NCBI GenBank assembly: GCA_035712365.1
Contig: DASTAW010000033.1
Span: forward strand, 143,604-207,603
Origin: Terriglobia bacterium
Lineage (GTDB): Bacteria; Acidobacteriota; Terriglobia; UBA7540
DNA length: 64,000 nt
Direction of reading: 5' to 3'
The notes beneath the pieces are model-generated. The model saw only the letters and a list, made by a program, of their open reading frames with translations, had not been told where the DNA came from and searched no databases. How positions within the stretch are numbered: the stretch's first letter is position 1; each line of letters begins with the position of its first letter. The position numbers and the translations under genes are program-made. Below are positions 1 to 8,118 of this stretch, one piece after another.

Positions 1-2
1 AG

Positions 3-734
3 TGGGGCATCTTTCTTCGCAACCACGATGAGCTGACGCTTGAAATGGTGACGGACGAAGAACGCGACTATATGTACGATGTATACGCCATGGACAGAAT
101 GATGAAGCTCAACGTGGGAATCCGCCGCAGGCTGGCGCCTCTGCTGGACAATGACCGGCGGCGCATCGAACTGATGAACGGAATGCTGCTGTCGCTGCCC
201 GGCACGCCGATCATCTACTACGGCGACGAAATCGGCATGGGCGATAACGTCTATCTCGGAGACCGCAACGGCGTCCGCACGCCGATGCAGTGGAATGGCG
301 GGTGGAACGCGGGCTTTTCGATGGCCGACCCGGAACGCCTTTTTTCTCCTTTGATCTCCAACGCCGTTTATGGCTACCAGGGCGTCAACGTACTGTCGCA
401 GCAGCGTTCTGAGCATTCCCTGTTGTCCTGGATGCGGCGGATCGTAAAACTGCGAAAGATAAGCTCGGTTTTTGGACGAGGAACCATCGAATTCCTGGAT
501 CCCGAAAATCACCGGGTGCTTGCCTACATCCGGCAGTGGGAAAACCAGCGCATCTTGATCGTCAACAACCTCTCAAGTAGCGCCCAGGCGGCCGAGCTCG
601 ACCTCAAACCTCTGCGCGGCTTTATCCCTATTGAACTGTTCGGAGGCAGTCCGTTTCCCCGAATCGGAGAGCTTCCTTACCTCTTGACATTGGGCCCGTA
701 CCAATTCTACTGGTTTCGCTTGCGCCGGTTCTAG
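3..734 (+). CDS. treS: Trehalose synthase (maltose alpha-D-glucosyltransferase), C-terminal part
   Basis: The gene is cut by the left window edge; the frame is open from base 3 and 243 residues remain. TreS isomerises maltose to trehalose in the cytoplasm, making or recycling a compatible solute. The visible part contains the GH13 region IV motif LRNHDE with the third catalytic Asp just before base 45, then the TreS-typical stretch [18 protein letters not shown] and RTPMQW, and ends with the small beta-sandwich C domain. No maltokinase fusion follows. A glycosyltransferase starts 46 bp downstream on the same strand, so they are probably cotranscribed. A related GH13 enzyme is possible, but the [14 protein letters not shown] block strongly favours TreS. 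Confidence 0.88.
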   Translation, partial: WGIFLRNHDELTLEMVTDEERDYMYDVYAMDRMMKLNVGIRRRLAPLLDNDRRRIELMNGMLLSLPGTPIIYYGDEIGMGDNVYLGDRNGVRTPMQWNGGWNAGFSMADPERLFSPLISNAVYGYQGVNVLSQQRSEHSLLSWMRRIVKLRKISSVFGRGTIEFLDPENHRVLAYIRQWENQRILIVNNLSSSAQAAELDLKPLRGFIPIELFGGSPFPRIGELPYLLTLGPYQFYWFRLRRF

Positions 735-780
735 GGCCCCGGACGCCGGCAGCGTTGCAAAGGGTCCTTAAGGAGCAGCA

Positions 781-2055
781 TTGGCCGAGGAACTTTTTCT
801 CTCCGACGAGTTTATCCGCAAGCTCACGGCCGTGGGCGAGGTGGACATCCTCGTCGGAGTGCCCACGTTCAACAATCGCCGCACCATCGAACAGGTGGTC
901 AATGCCATCCAGTTGGGGCTGGTGAAGTATTTCCCTCGCGAGCGCGTGGTGCTGATCAACCCGGACGGCGGGTCCAACGACGGAACTCCGGAGGCGGTCA
1001 GAAACTCCTCCATCCTGGACTTTCGCACCCTGCTTTCTTTAAGCCCGTTGCGTACCATCCACCGCATCACCACCACGTATGGCGGCGTGGACGGCCGCGG
1101 CAGCGCCTGGCGCATCATCATGGCCGCTGCAGACCTGCTGCGCGCCAAAGCCTGCGCCGTGGTATCGCCCGATCTCGAGAGCATCTCTCCCGAGTGGATC
1201 GAAGCCCTGGTCCGTCCCGTCTACAAGGAACACTGTGACATGGTCACACCCATCTACCATCGGCATAAATACGATGGCATGCTGGTCAACAACATCATCG
1301 CGCCGGTTATCAGCGCGGTTTATGGCGTGAGGGTCCGCGAGCCCGTGGGCGGCGAAATTGGGTTCTCCGGTCGGCTGGCGTGCCGGTTCCTGGAACAGGA
1401 CGTCTGGCATGAAGAATTTGTGCGGGCCCATTCCGAAATCTGGATGATCACTCGGGCGATTGCGGACGGCTGCAAGCTGTGTCAGTCGTTTCTCGGGCCC
1501 AAAATCCATGCCCCGGAAGCTTCCAGCCAGAATATTGTCGCCACCATTCAGCAGGCCCTGGGTACGCTCTTCCGCTGCATGGAGAGCCAGGAGGACTACT
1601 GGCTTCCGCGCACCGAGGCCCCGCAGCCGGTGCCTGTCTTCGGCTTCGAATACAGTTCCGGGGTCGAGCCGCGGCGCTTCAACAGGAAAAAGCTGCTCGC
1701 CATGTTCCAGAACGGCGTCAGCCAGTTGACTCCGGTGCTGGAATCCATCCTTTCGGCAGAGACGCTCGCGCAGGTCCGCGATGTTGCGCAACAGAATGGA
1801 ACGCCCTTCCGCTTCCCAGACGAACTCTGGGTGAAGATCGTTTATGAATTCGCCGCTTCTTACCATCACTCGGTCATCAATCGGGAGCACCTTCTCCAGG
1901 CCTTGACGCCCCTCTATCGCGGCCGGATCTATTCGGTGGTCCTGGAAAACCAGCGAGCTGACAGTGAGCAGATCGAGAAAAGGCGTGAACTTCTGAGCGA
2001 GGAGTACGAAAAGCAGCGCCCTTATCTGGTGGAGAACTGGACCCGGAAACCGTGA
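781..2055 (+). CDS. GT-A glycosyltransferase, related to mannosyl/glucosylglycerate synthases
   Basis: A 424-residue cytoplasmic glycosyltransferase. The nucleotide-sugar fold shows VGVPTFNN at residues 25-32, DGGSNDGT at 62-69, an acidic metal-site-like DLES at 131-134 and PVGGE at 188-192. The PVGGE block and the long helical C-terminal half resemble single-step mannosylglycerate synthases and glucosylglycerate-type enzymes, which couple an NDP-sugar to glycerate to make a charged compatible solute. The substrate is inferred, not read. The start is TTG, chosen because AAGGAG lies 6 bp upstream (769-774) and no ATG fits better. It sits between treS and a channel-like gene, which fits an osmolyte role. 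It could instead be a generic GT2/GT81 enzyme. Confidence 0.75.
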   Translation: MAEELFLSDEFIRKLTAVGEVDILVGVPTFNNRRTIEQVVNAIQLGLVKYFPRERVVLINPDGGSNDGTPEAVRNSSILDFRTLLSLSPLRTIHRITTTYGGVDGRGSAWRIIMAAADLLRAKACAVVSPDLESISPEWIEALVRPVYKEHCDMVTPIYHRHKYDGMLVNNIIAPVISAVYGVRVREPVGGEIGFSGRLACRFLEQDVWHEEFVRAHSEIWMITRAIADGCKLCQSFLGPKIHAPEASSQNIVATIQQALGTLFRCMESQEDYWLPRTEAPQPVPVFGFEYSSGVEPRRFNRKKLLAMFQNGVSQLTPVLESILSAETLAQVRDVAQQNGTPFRFPDELWVKIVYEFAASYHHSVINREHLLQALTPLYRGRIYSVVLENQRADSEQIEKRRELLSEEYEKQRPYLVENWTRKP

Positions 2056-2063
2056 GGTGAATT

Positions 2064-2771
2064 ATGGGACAGCTTATTCTGAATACCCTGAGTCAAACGT
2101 TGGGCAATTTCTTCAGCGCGCTCACCTTGTTCCTGCCGCGGGTCCTCTCGATGGTGGTCGTCATCGTGGCAGGCTTCCTGATCGCCCTCGTCCTCAAGTT
2201 GATCGTCCGCAGAATCTTTGGCATCGCTGGCTTCCGGAAATACTGTGACTCGGCGGGCCTCACCCAGATGATGCGCAAGGCTGCTTTGCCCCCTCCAGTC
2301 GACTTGCTGGGCCAGCTCATTTTCTGGGTGGTCTGGATTGTTTTCATCGTTCTGGGTGTCGATGCTCTCGGCATCGGGGCCCTTCGCGAGCAGATTTCCA
2401 GGTTCTTTCTCTTCCTGCCCCAGATTTTCGTGGCGCTGGTCGTTCTGTTCATTGGATTGCTGATTGCCAATTTCTTTTCGCGGGCCACCTTGCTGGCCGC
2501 CGCCAATGCCAATTATCCTTCGGCAAGGCTGCTCGCCACCCTGGTCCGATTGCTCATCATCATTTTCTTTGTCACGATGGCGCTGGAACAGATCGGCCTG
2601 GGGCGCCGAGTGGTCCTCATCGCCTTTTCCATCGCCTTCGGCGCCGTCATGATGGGTACTGCCATCGCCTTTGGACTGGGCGGCCGCGATGTGGCCAGGC
2701 GATTTCTGGAAAGGCAGTTTACGGATAAAGAAGAACCCACCGAGAAGGACGAAGAAATTTCCCCGCTCTAA
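2064..2771 (+). CDS. Small mechanosensitive-channel-like membrane protein (conserved TM helix type)
   Basis: A 235-residue integral membrane protein starting 8 bp after the glycosyltransferase, with GAGGTG just before the ATG. Four to five hydrophobic segments are visible: about residues 18-45 (ending in a basic stretch), 75-97, 105-135, 150-172 and 182-203, the last rich in Gly and Ala and followed by GLGGRDVARRFLERQF. This repeated helix pattern and the glycine-rich final helix resemble the conserved-TM-helix proteins related to MscS channels, but there is no MscS beta domain. In an operon with two solute-synthesis genes it may release or sense solute pressure; that is inference. The C-terminus is short, charged and cytoplasmic. 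Confidence 0.7.
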   Translation: MGQLILNTLSQTLGNFFSALTLFLPRVLSMVVVIVAGFLIALVLKLIVRRIFGIAGFRKYCDSAGLTQMMRKAALPPPVDLLGQLIFWVVWIVFIVLGVDALGIGALREQISRFFLFLPQIFVALVVLFIGLLIANFFSRATLLAAANANYPSARLLATLVRLLIIIFFVTMALEQIGLGRRVVLIAFSIAFGAVMMGTAIAFGLGGRDVARRFLERQFTDKEEPTEKDEEISPL

Positions 2772-2842
2772 GGCCCGCGCAGAATCCAGGGCCCGCGCAC
2801 GGCTCACGCTCCGCGCCTCTTCCCATGCGCGCAACGCAGGTG

Positions 2843-2968
2843 GTGACTCAGTTTGGTTGCGGCCTTGTGGCACGGCCATCCCGTTCGCTGCGCTCAGGGC
2901 GGGCCTGGCCGTGTCATTTCACGGAAGCATGGGCGAGGACGCCCGTGCCACGAATCAAACTGAATCAC
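2843..2968. repeat. Compound palindromic element (about 126 bp)
   Basis: Nested inverted repeats without a gene. The outer arms (2843-2858 and 2953-2968) match at 14 of 16 positions. Inside, GTGGCACGG at 2867-2875 pairs perfectly with CCGTGCCAC at 2943-2951. The two ends of the inner part (GTGGCACG at the left; a GGGC...GCCC hairpin then GTGCCACG at the right) are also found in the element inside the kinase gene at 17323-17369. It lies between the osmolyte operon and the Hsp70-like gene. Mobile or REP-like origin is inferred. Confidence 0.7.
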
Positions 2969-3044
2969 TACCGCAGGGTAACTGCCCCATTTCGCTGCTC
3001 TCTCGACCTGATATAATGGTTCGGCGGAGGCATTCAATCGAGAA

Positions 3045-4679
3045 ATGAAATTAGGGATTGATTTCGGGACAACCCGGATTGTGGCCGCATTTGTGGACCG
3101 CGGCAACTATCCTGTGGTCGTCTTCGAAGCGCCGGACGGAAATTCGCTGGAATGGTTTCCGCCCCTGGTGGCCGTCAAGGGTGGCGAGCGGCGCTACGGC
3201 TGGGAGGCATGGGCCGCCCAGGAAGAGCCGGGCTGGACGGTGGTCCGTTCCCTCAAGCGCGGGCTCGATTATGCCGGCCCCGGCACGCTGGTCCAGATTG
3301 GCGATCAGCAAATCCCGATGTGGAACTTGCTCCACGAGCTGTCGCTGGCCCTCCGAAAGGCGCTGCTCGAAAGCTCCACGCTGCCGTCTGGCGGGGACGA
3401 GACCCTCGACGTGATGCTGGGCGTGCCCGCAAACGCCAACAGCAACCAGCGTTTCCTCACGGCGGAAGCCTTCCGCCAGGCGGGCTTCAACGTGCTGGGC
3501 CTGTTGAATGAACCTTCAGCCGCCAGCATCGAGTTCGGCCACCATAAGCGCACTTCGCACCAATTCAGTGAAAAAATGCGCATCCTGGTGTACGACTTGG
3601 GCGGTGGGACCTTTGACGCCTCGCTGGTGGAACTGGACGAGCGCGAGCACGTGGTTATTGCTTCTGAAGGAATTCCCACGCTTGGCGGCGACGATTTTGA
3701 CGAAGTGCTCGCCGGGCTCGCTCTCGAGGCAGGCGAGATCAGCGTCATCGACCAGGACAGCCTCTCGCAGGCCGAAATGTTCCGCCTGCACGAAGAGTGC
3801 CGCCAGAAGAAGGAGGGCCTGCACCCGAACACGCGGCGGATTGTGCTCGATCTCGGCAACGTGCGTCCCGGCTGGCCGCAGGTGACGGTTGCCATCGGCG
3901 ATTTTTATGAACGCAGCCGGCCGCTGGTGGAAGAAACGCTGCACGCCACGGAAGATCTGCTCGAGGCGCAGGGCCTCGCTTCCGGCGGCGACGGCGCGAA
4001 GCAAGGCGAGCAGCCGCGGCTGGAAGCCTTATATATGACCGGCGGAGGCAGTGAGCTGCCGCTGATTGGCCGCATGCTCCGCGACACTTTCGGCCGTCGC
4101 GTTCGGCGATCGGCTCATACGCGGGCCGCCACGGCCATCGGACTGGCCATCCAGGCGGACGCCACCCAGGGCTACGTTTTGCGCGACCGATTCACCCGCC
4201 ACTTCGGCGTGTGGCGCGAGGCTGAGGCGGGCCATCGAATCATCTTCGATCCTCTGTTCGCCAAAGGCACGCCGCTGCCCGGCCCGTCCGATCCTCCGCT
4301 GCTCAATTCGCGGCGCTACTATCCTGTCCACAACATCGGCCATTTCCGGTATCTCGAGTGTACGCACCTTACCGATGACGGCCGCCCGGCGGGAGACATC
4401 ACCATCTGGGACGACATCCGCTTTCCCTTCGATCCGTCGCTGCGCGATAATGCTGCGCTGGACCAGGTAACCGTGGGATACCTCACCAATGGCCATCGCT
4501 GCGAGACGGAGGAAAGCTACGCCTGCGACCGCGGCGGGACAGTGACAGTGACCATCGCCAACCTGCCGGAAGGCTACAACCGAAGTTACCGGCTGGGACG
4601 CTGGGCAACTTCAGAGGCGCTGGTGGTGCCAGGCCGTAAGAAGCCGCGCAGCCGAAAAGAAAAAAGACCCGGGCAGTGA
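3045..4679 (+). CDS. Hsp70-family protein with a non-standard C-terminus
   Basis: A 544-residue cytoplasmic ATPase of the Hsp70/actin fold. Phosphate-1 motif GIDFGTT is at residues 4-10, NEPSAA at 155-160, phosphate-2 motif DLGGGTFD at 184-191 and the adenosine motif TGGGS at 332-336. The nucleotide domain ends near residue 370. The remaining 170 residues do not look like the DnaK substrate-binding domain: the linker with its DVLPLSLG-like motif and the helical lid are missing, and the protein ends in a basic tail. It is therefore an Hsp70 relative rather than DnaK itself. No dnaJ or grpE is nearby. A strong hairpin 24 bp after the stop suggests a single-gene transcript. Confidence 0.85.
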   Translation: MKLGIDFGTTRIVAAFVDRGNYPVVVFEAPDGNSLEWFPPLVAVKGGERRYGWEAWAAQEEPGWTVVRSLKRGLDYAGPGTLVQIGDQQIPMWNLLHELSLALRKALLESSTLPSGGDETLDVMLGVPANANSNQRFLTAEAFRQAGFNVLGLLNEPSAASIEFGHHKRTSHQFSEKMRILVYDLGGGTFDASLVELDEREHVVIASEGIPTLGGDDFDEVLAGLALEAGEISVIDQDSLSQAEMFRLHEECRQKKEGLHPNTRRIVLDLGNVRPGWPQVTVAIGDFYERSRPLVEETLHATEDLLEAQGLASGGDGAKQGEQPRLEALYMTGGGSELPLIGRMLRDTFGRRVRRSAHTRAATAIGLAIQADATQGYVLRDRFTRHFGVWREAEAGHRIIFDPLFAKGTPLPGPSDPPLLNSRRYYPVHNIGHFRYLECTHLTDDGRPAGDITIWDDIRFPFDPSLRDNAALDQVTVGYLTNGHRCETEESYACDRGGTVTVTIANLPEGYNRSYRLGRWATSEALVVPGRKKPRSRKEKRPGQ

Positions 4680-4702
4680 TTAATTTAATGGCTGGTGGGT
4701 GG

Positions 4703-4737
4703 CGCAGATATCGCGCTATTCGCGATGTCTGCGTTTC
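4703..4737 (+). terminator. Hairpin after the Hsp70-like gene
   Basis: Two 13-bp arms, 4703-4715 and 4721-4733, pair with a single G-T wobble around a 5-base loop and are followed by a short TTT run. It begins 24 bp after the stop codon, a normal place for an intrinsic terminator, though the T tract is short. Confidence 0.6.
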
Positions 4738-4791
4738 AGGCGGCTCGAACTTGTTTACGTACTGTCCGCGCCGTCTCAAGTAAATGACAAG

Positions 4792-4831
4792 CCCTCTCCC
4801 AGGGGAGAGGGTGGTTCCGCCTGGCGGAACC
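4792..4831. repeat. REP-like double hairpin
   Basis: Two adjacent perfect hairpins. CCCTCTCCC (4792-4800) pairs with GGGAGAGGG (4803-4811) across 2 bases, and GGTTCCGC (4813-4820) pairs with GCGGAACC (4824-4831) across 3 bases. A GGGTGAGGGGGTTTT tail follows. Paired short hairpins between genes are the usual form of REP-type extragenic repeats. Together with the hairpin at 4703 it fills the gap between the Hsp70-like gene and rpiB. Confidence 0.65.
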
Positions 4832-4879
4832 GGGTGAGGGGGTTTTGCCATCATCGAGCCAATCACCTAGCCCTCTAGC

Positions 4880-4904
4880 GCGGACCTCCGCATTTGAGGT
4901 CCGC
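4880..4904 (+). other. Hairpin in the rpiB leader
   Basis: GCGGACCTC (4880-4888) pairs perfectly with GAGGTCCGC (4896-4904) around a 7-base loop. It ends 10 bp before the ribosome binding site of rpiB and has no T tract, so it could be a leader structure rather than a terminator. Confidence 0.5.
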
Positions 4905-4927
4905 GGTTGCTCTCTGAGGAAAACAAA

Positions 4928-5398
4928 ATGCGAATAGCCATTGGCGCCGATCACGCCGGCTTTATGATGAAGGAAGAACTTGCCGCCGAGGTTCGCAAAC
5001 TCGGCCACGACCTCCTTGACGTAGGGGCGCGCCACGCCGATCCATCGGACGATTATCCCGACTTTGCCGAGGCGGTCGGCAGGGCCCTCATGGAGGGCAA
5101 AGCCGAGCGCGGGGTGCTTATCTGCGGCAGCGGCGTCGGGGTCTCGGTGGCCGCCAACAAGATGCCGGGAATCCGCGCCGCGGTCTGCCACGACGCCTAT
5201 TCGGCCCACCAGGGAGTCGAGCATGACAACATGAACGTGCTGGTGCTGGGCAGCCGCATCATCGGCCCGGAACTCGCCCGCGAACTCGTTCGAACTTATC
5301 TCGCCGCCCGGTTCTCAGGCGAAGAACGCCACTGCCGCCGCCTGGCGAAAGTGGACGATATCGAACACCGCTATCTTGCTTCCAAATCAGCCCCCTGA
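4928..5398 (+). CDS. rpiB: Ribose-5-phosphate isomerase B
   Basis: A 156-residue protein of the RpiB/LacAB family, which interconverts ribose 5-phosphate and ribulose 5-phosphate in the pentose phosphate pathway. It shows the ADHAGF N-terminus (Asp8, His9), the catalytic Cys66 in LICGSGVGVSVAANK, and the CHDAYSAHQGVEHDNMNVLVLG block typical of the family. The start is ATG 4928 with TGAGGA seven bases upstream; an in-frame TTG at 4907 would lie before that site and is rejected. Length is normal. It appears monocistronic, preceded by a hairpin at 4880-4904. An allose-6-phosphate isomerase activity is also possible in this family. Confidence 0.95.
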   Translation: MRIAIGADHAGFMMKEELAAEVRKLGHDLLDVGARHADPSDDYPDFAEAVGRALMEGKAERGVLICGSGVGVSVAANKMPGIRAAVCHDAYSAHQGVEHDNMNVLVLGSRIIGPELARELVRTYLAARFSGEERHCRRLAKVDDIEHRYLASKSAP

Positions 5399-5568
5399 TC
5401 TCCCCTGGCCGGCAACTCGGCAGGCCCGCCCGCCCATCCTGGCGGCCCACAACACACTCTTTGCAGCCCCAAGACAAAATCCTGACAACTGCGCGGAGCC
5501 AGGACGGTAGAATCGTGTCAAATGCAGCTCAAAAGGGTGTGGTTAGTTTATCCACACGGGGGTATGGG

Positions 5569-5874
5569 ATGGCCAAAAGAATGCCGGATCCTTCTTCGAC
5601 TCTGCGCCTGGCCGGAGCGGAGGTCACCGCCTGCGACGGCTTAACGTTTGCATTTACGTGCGAAACACTCTCCGATGGCACTCCGAGGACGATCTACGCG
5701 AACGTCAGGATCATGAACAGCGGCGAAGTGAATGTGTGCGATTACGAAGTCCGGAGAGGGCAGGTTCCCCGCATGGACCGCGAACCGCCCATGCTCTTTC
5801 CGGACAGCGACGGTTTGGACGAAAGCACCCTTGAGGGCTATTGCCTGGCTGACTTTGTCAGTCGCACCCAGTAG
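5569..5874 (+). CDS. Hypothetical protein
   Basis: A 101-residue reading frame that I do not recognise. The frame is open from 5461, but ATG 5569 preceded by a GGGGG run (5558-5562) is the most reasonable start. The protein has no signal peptide or membrane segment and is acidic. It contains a beta-rich middle (TIYANVRIMNSGEVNVCDYEVRRG) and three cysteines. It is flanked by rpiB and a secreted glycine-rich protein with no sign of coupling to either. A short GGCGT/ACGCC hairpin (5878-5892) follows just after the stop codon. Confidence 0.45.
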   Translation: MAKRMPDPSSTLRLAGAEVTACDGLTFAFTCETLSDGTPRTIYANVRIMNSGEVNVCDYEVRRGQVPRMDREPPMLFPDSDGLDESTLEGYCLADFVSRTQ

Positions 5875-6205
5875 GCCGGCGTATAGGACGCCGTCAGACG
5901 CGCCGACCGGGCGTTGCGCGAAATGGAACAGACATCTGAAGGTCCAGGCTCGATCTTCGGCGCTGCCAGCCTGACTTCCAACCTGGACATCGGCCTTCGT
6001 CACATTCTGCCTGTTGATCCATTCCTCATCGCAATCGCCGCTGCACTTAGATCCGGGCCTTTCACCGCGAGTCGCGGAAATACTTTTGTGCAAACCATCC
6101 CGCCAATTCGATTGCTGGCCAATCGCCTGATTGATTCAGCGCCGCCGCGCGACCGCTTGGTTCTGGCCGGAAACGGTGCTACGCTTGTGTAAACGGGAGG
6201 ACCCT
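5875..6205. other. Intergenic region
   Basis: About 330 bp. Apart from the small hairpin at 5878-5892 I see no supported gene: an open frame at 5914-6192 has no ribosome binding site and no recognisable composition. The last bases hold the GGAGG site (6197-6201) of the next gene. Confidence 0.5.
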
Positions 6206-7177
6206 ATGCGCAGCTTGCATATCCTTTTATTGTCCCTGGCAATTTCTTTCTTTGCCTCTGGCGCCAGCGCCTGGGCTCAACGAGGCGGTGGGTTTGGAGG
6301 TGGCGGTTTTCACGGTGGAGGCGGTGGTTTCCATGGTGGTGGTTTTGGTGGAGGTGGCGGATTCCACGGCGGCGGAGGATGGTCGCACGGCGGAGGCGGT
6401 TTCCACGGTGGAGGCGGCTGGTCTCGCGGCGGTGGAGGCTTCCATGGTGGTGGAGGCTGGTCACACGGAGGCTTCGGAGGCGGCGGATTTTTTGGTCGTG
6501 GCGGCTTTGGCCGCGGAGGCTTTGGCAGAGGATTCTTCGGTCGCGGTGGATTTGGGCGCGGGTTCCATGGCCGGAACATTTTTCTCTTTAACTTCGGGTT
6601 TTTCCCATTTTACGGATATCCCTTCTATCCGTACTACACATACTACCCGTACTACTCGTACTATCCCGCTTACTCACCCAACGGCTGCTACCCTTACGGC
6701 CCGTACGATTGCTACGGGTACGGGAATGGGTATGGTGCGGCTTATGGTTCGCCTGACCCGTCGCCCTCGGCATACGCGTATTCCCAGACAACCGCAGCGC
6801 CTGCAACGCGCGCTCTGGACGCAGACGGCCAGTGGCACCGGTTTGGCGCGCAGCAGGCGGCCGCAGTGCGCCAGGCTGCGGTCCGGCCGGCGCCGCGCAC
6901 TCAAACAAGCAGCCCGGCAAACACCTTCACAGCCGCCATAGCGGACGGGCAGTGGCATCGCTTCGGACCTGCCGCGGTGGTACGCGTTCCCCAAATGGCC
7001 AGGGTCTCTCAAGCGCACGCGCCAGCACGCGCTCGCAGCGCGCCTGCGACTACCGCGCAATCGCGCCATCTGGGTCCCAGGCCCGCGCCGGTCATACGCG
7101 TCTCGTCGCCCCAACCCGCTCCGCGCTCCCGGACGAGCGAGTCGGCCGGCGCCTATAGCGCCGCGCTCATTCATTGA
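6206..7177 (+). CDS. Secreted glycine-rich repeat protein
   Basis: A 323-residue exported protein with GGAGG a few bases before ATG 6206. A clear signal peptide (MRSLHILLLSLAISFFASGASAWAQ) ends near residue 25. It is followed by about 90 residues almost entirely Gly with Phe, His and Trp, then a Tyr/Pro-rich segment (PFYPYYTYYPYYSYY) and a Ser/Ala/Pro-rich tail. The tail holds the motif DGQWHRFG twice. In DNA, three 39-bp tandem units encode FHGGGGWS(H/R)GGGG at 6362-6472. The composition suggests an extracellular or outer-membrane low-complexity protein; no enzyme domain is visible and the function is unknown. Confidence 0.75.
   Translation: MRSLHILLLSLAISFFASGASAWAQRGGGFGGGGFHGGGGGFHGGGFGGGGGFHGGGGWSHGGGGFHGGGGWSRGGGGFHGGGGWSHGGFGGGGFFGRGGFGRGGFGRGFFGRGGFGRGFHGRNIFLFNFGFFPFYGYPFYPYYTYYPYYSYYPAYSPNGCYPYGPYDCYGYGNGYGAAYGSPDPSPSAYAYSQTTAAPATRALDADGQWHRFGAQQAAAVRQAAVRPAPRTQTSSPANTFTAAIADGQWHRFGPAAVVRVPQMARVSQAHAPARARSAPATTAQSRHLGPRPAPVIRVSSPQPAPRSRTSESAGAYSAALIH
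6362..6472 (+). repeat. 39-bp tandem repeat inside the glycine-rich gene
   Basis: Three head-to-tail 39-bp units start at 6362, 6401 and 6440, each encoding a 13-residue FHGGGGWSHGGGG-like unit; the last is incomplete. The unit length is a multiple of three, so copy-number change would keep the frame. Confidence 0.75.
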
Positions 7178-7568
7178 GACCCGGTGATGCTGTCGCCTGA
7201 ATAGCAAGCTGGCGGCCGTCGTGGGTTTTCGCGGATGTGGTTGTTGCCGATGCCTGCAATTCCAGCAGGCTGAATGCCGCCCTGCCTTGCCGATGGCATC
7301 AGAGTTAGCGGGCGGGACGAGCCGCCAAGCGGCGACAGACTTTGGCCCATCGCGCCTTGCGGGATGGGAAAGCCGATCACCAACCACCAGAAAGCCCCGG
7401 CAAGGGGCGAAAGAATCTAAATGAACGGCCACGCCGCAAGTCTCAGCAGCGGCGCGGCGAGTTCGTTACGGTACGGCCGTGGCTGCTGCCGGCTTCCACC
7501 GCTGGAAAGCCAAATCTGCAATTTGCGATCGTACGGTCGGCCCAGCAAAACGAAGGAGGATTTCCGAA
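7178..7568 (+). other. Intergenic region with three consecutive hairpins
   Basis: About 390 bp without a supported gene. Three short hairpins follow each other: GCCGC/GCGGC at 7321-7333, CCCATC/GATGGG at 7346-7368 and GCCCC/GGGGC at 7394-7408. They end about 145 bp before the ribosome binding site of the next gene and might be part of a structured leader; this is not established. Confidence 0.4.
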
Positions 7569-7976
7569 ATGAAAAGAATGTGGCTCACCATCATCGTGGT
7601 GTTTCTGGTATTCACAGCGTTGAGTTATGTCATTCACGGCGTATTGCTGCAGCCGCTCTACCAGCAGTCGCCGCTGATGCTGCGAACCCAGCAGGATGCC
7701 CAGAGCCACTTTCCTTTTATGCTGCTGGCCTTCCTGGTTTTCTCAGTTGCCTTCGTGTGGATTTATTCGCGCGGACTGGAGCCGAAGCCCTGGCTGGGAC
7801 AGGGCCTGCGATACGGCGCGGCCGTGTGGCTGATTGCTTCCGTCAGCCGTTACCTTATATATTTTGCCGTCCAGCCCTGGTCGGGCAGCGTGATGGCCCT
7901 CCAGATCGGACTGGAACTCATCATGATGCTGCTGGTGGGAATTACTGCGGCGGCACTCTATCGCAAAGCGGCATAG
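7569..7976 (+). CDS. Small integral membrane protein, unknown function
   Basis: A 135-residue protein with an excellent AAGGAGG (7552-7558) ten bases before ATG 7569. Four hydrophobic helices are visible: about residues 3-24, 42-62, 77-95 and 105-126. The pattern of a first helix followed by a loop with conserved-looking Tyr and Gln and three more helices resembles small uncharacterised four-helix membrane proteins common in environmental bacteria. No catalytic motif is visible. It converges with the methyltransferase-like gene at 8119-8613 on the other strand. Confidence 0.7.
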   Translation: MKRMWLTIIVVFLVFTALSYVIHGVLLQPLYQQSPLMLRTQQDAQSHFPFMLLAFLVFSVAFVWIYSRGLEPKPWLGQGLRYGAAVWLIASVSRYLIYFAVQPWSGSVMALQIGLELIMMLLVGITAAALYRKAA

Positions 7977-8118
7977 GCGATTTTTGCCAGCAAAAGCAGC
8001 CTGGGGGTTCGCGCGCGGGAAACGCTGCCGCGTCGGATAGTAGCGAAGCCCTCTTAATTCGCAACTCGTAATTCGTAATTTCCACTCGCCACTGCCTTCT
8101 GACTCCTGCCTTCCGCCC

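Noticed and set aside
3..734. Trehalose synthase as a truncated pseudogene
   Set aside because: It is cut by the window edge; the frame is open to the first bases and motifs are intact.
2022..2879. Long antisense frame over the channel-like gene
   Set aside because: Product is almost only polar, charged residues mirroring hydrophobic codons of the real membrane protein.
5538..5556. Perfect DnaA box (TTATCCACA at 5548-5556) facing GTGTGG in an inverted repeat
   Set aside because: One box with no cluster, no AT-rich unwinding region and no dnaA, dnaN or gidA nearby; not enough for an origin. It may be a chance dyad.
5914..6192. Open frame of 92 codons before the glycine-rich gene
   Set aside because: No ribosome binding site, no recognisable sequence and ordinary intergenic composition.
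6310..6579. Proline-rich frame antisense to the glycine-rich gene
   Set aside because: It mirrors the glycine codons of the real gene (GGN read as CCN) and has no other support.
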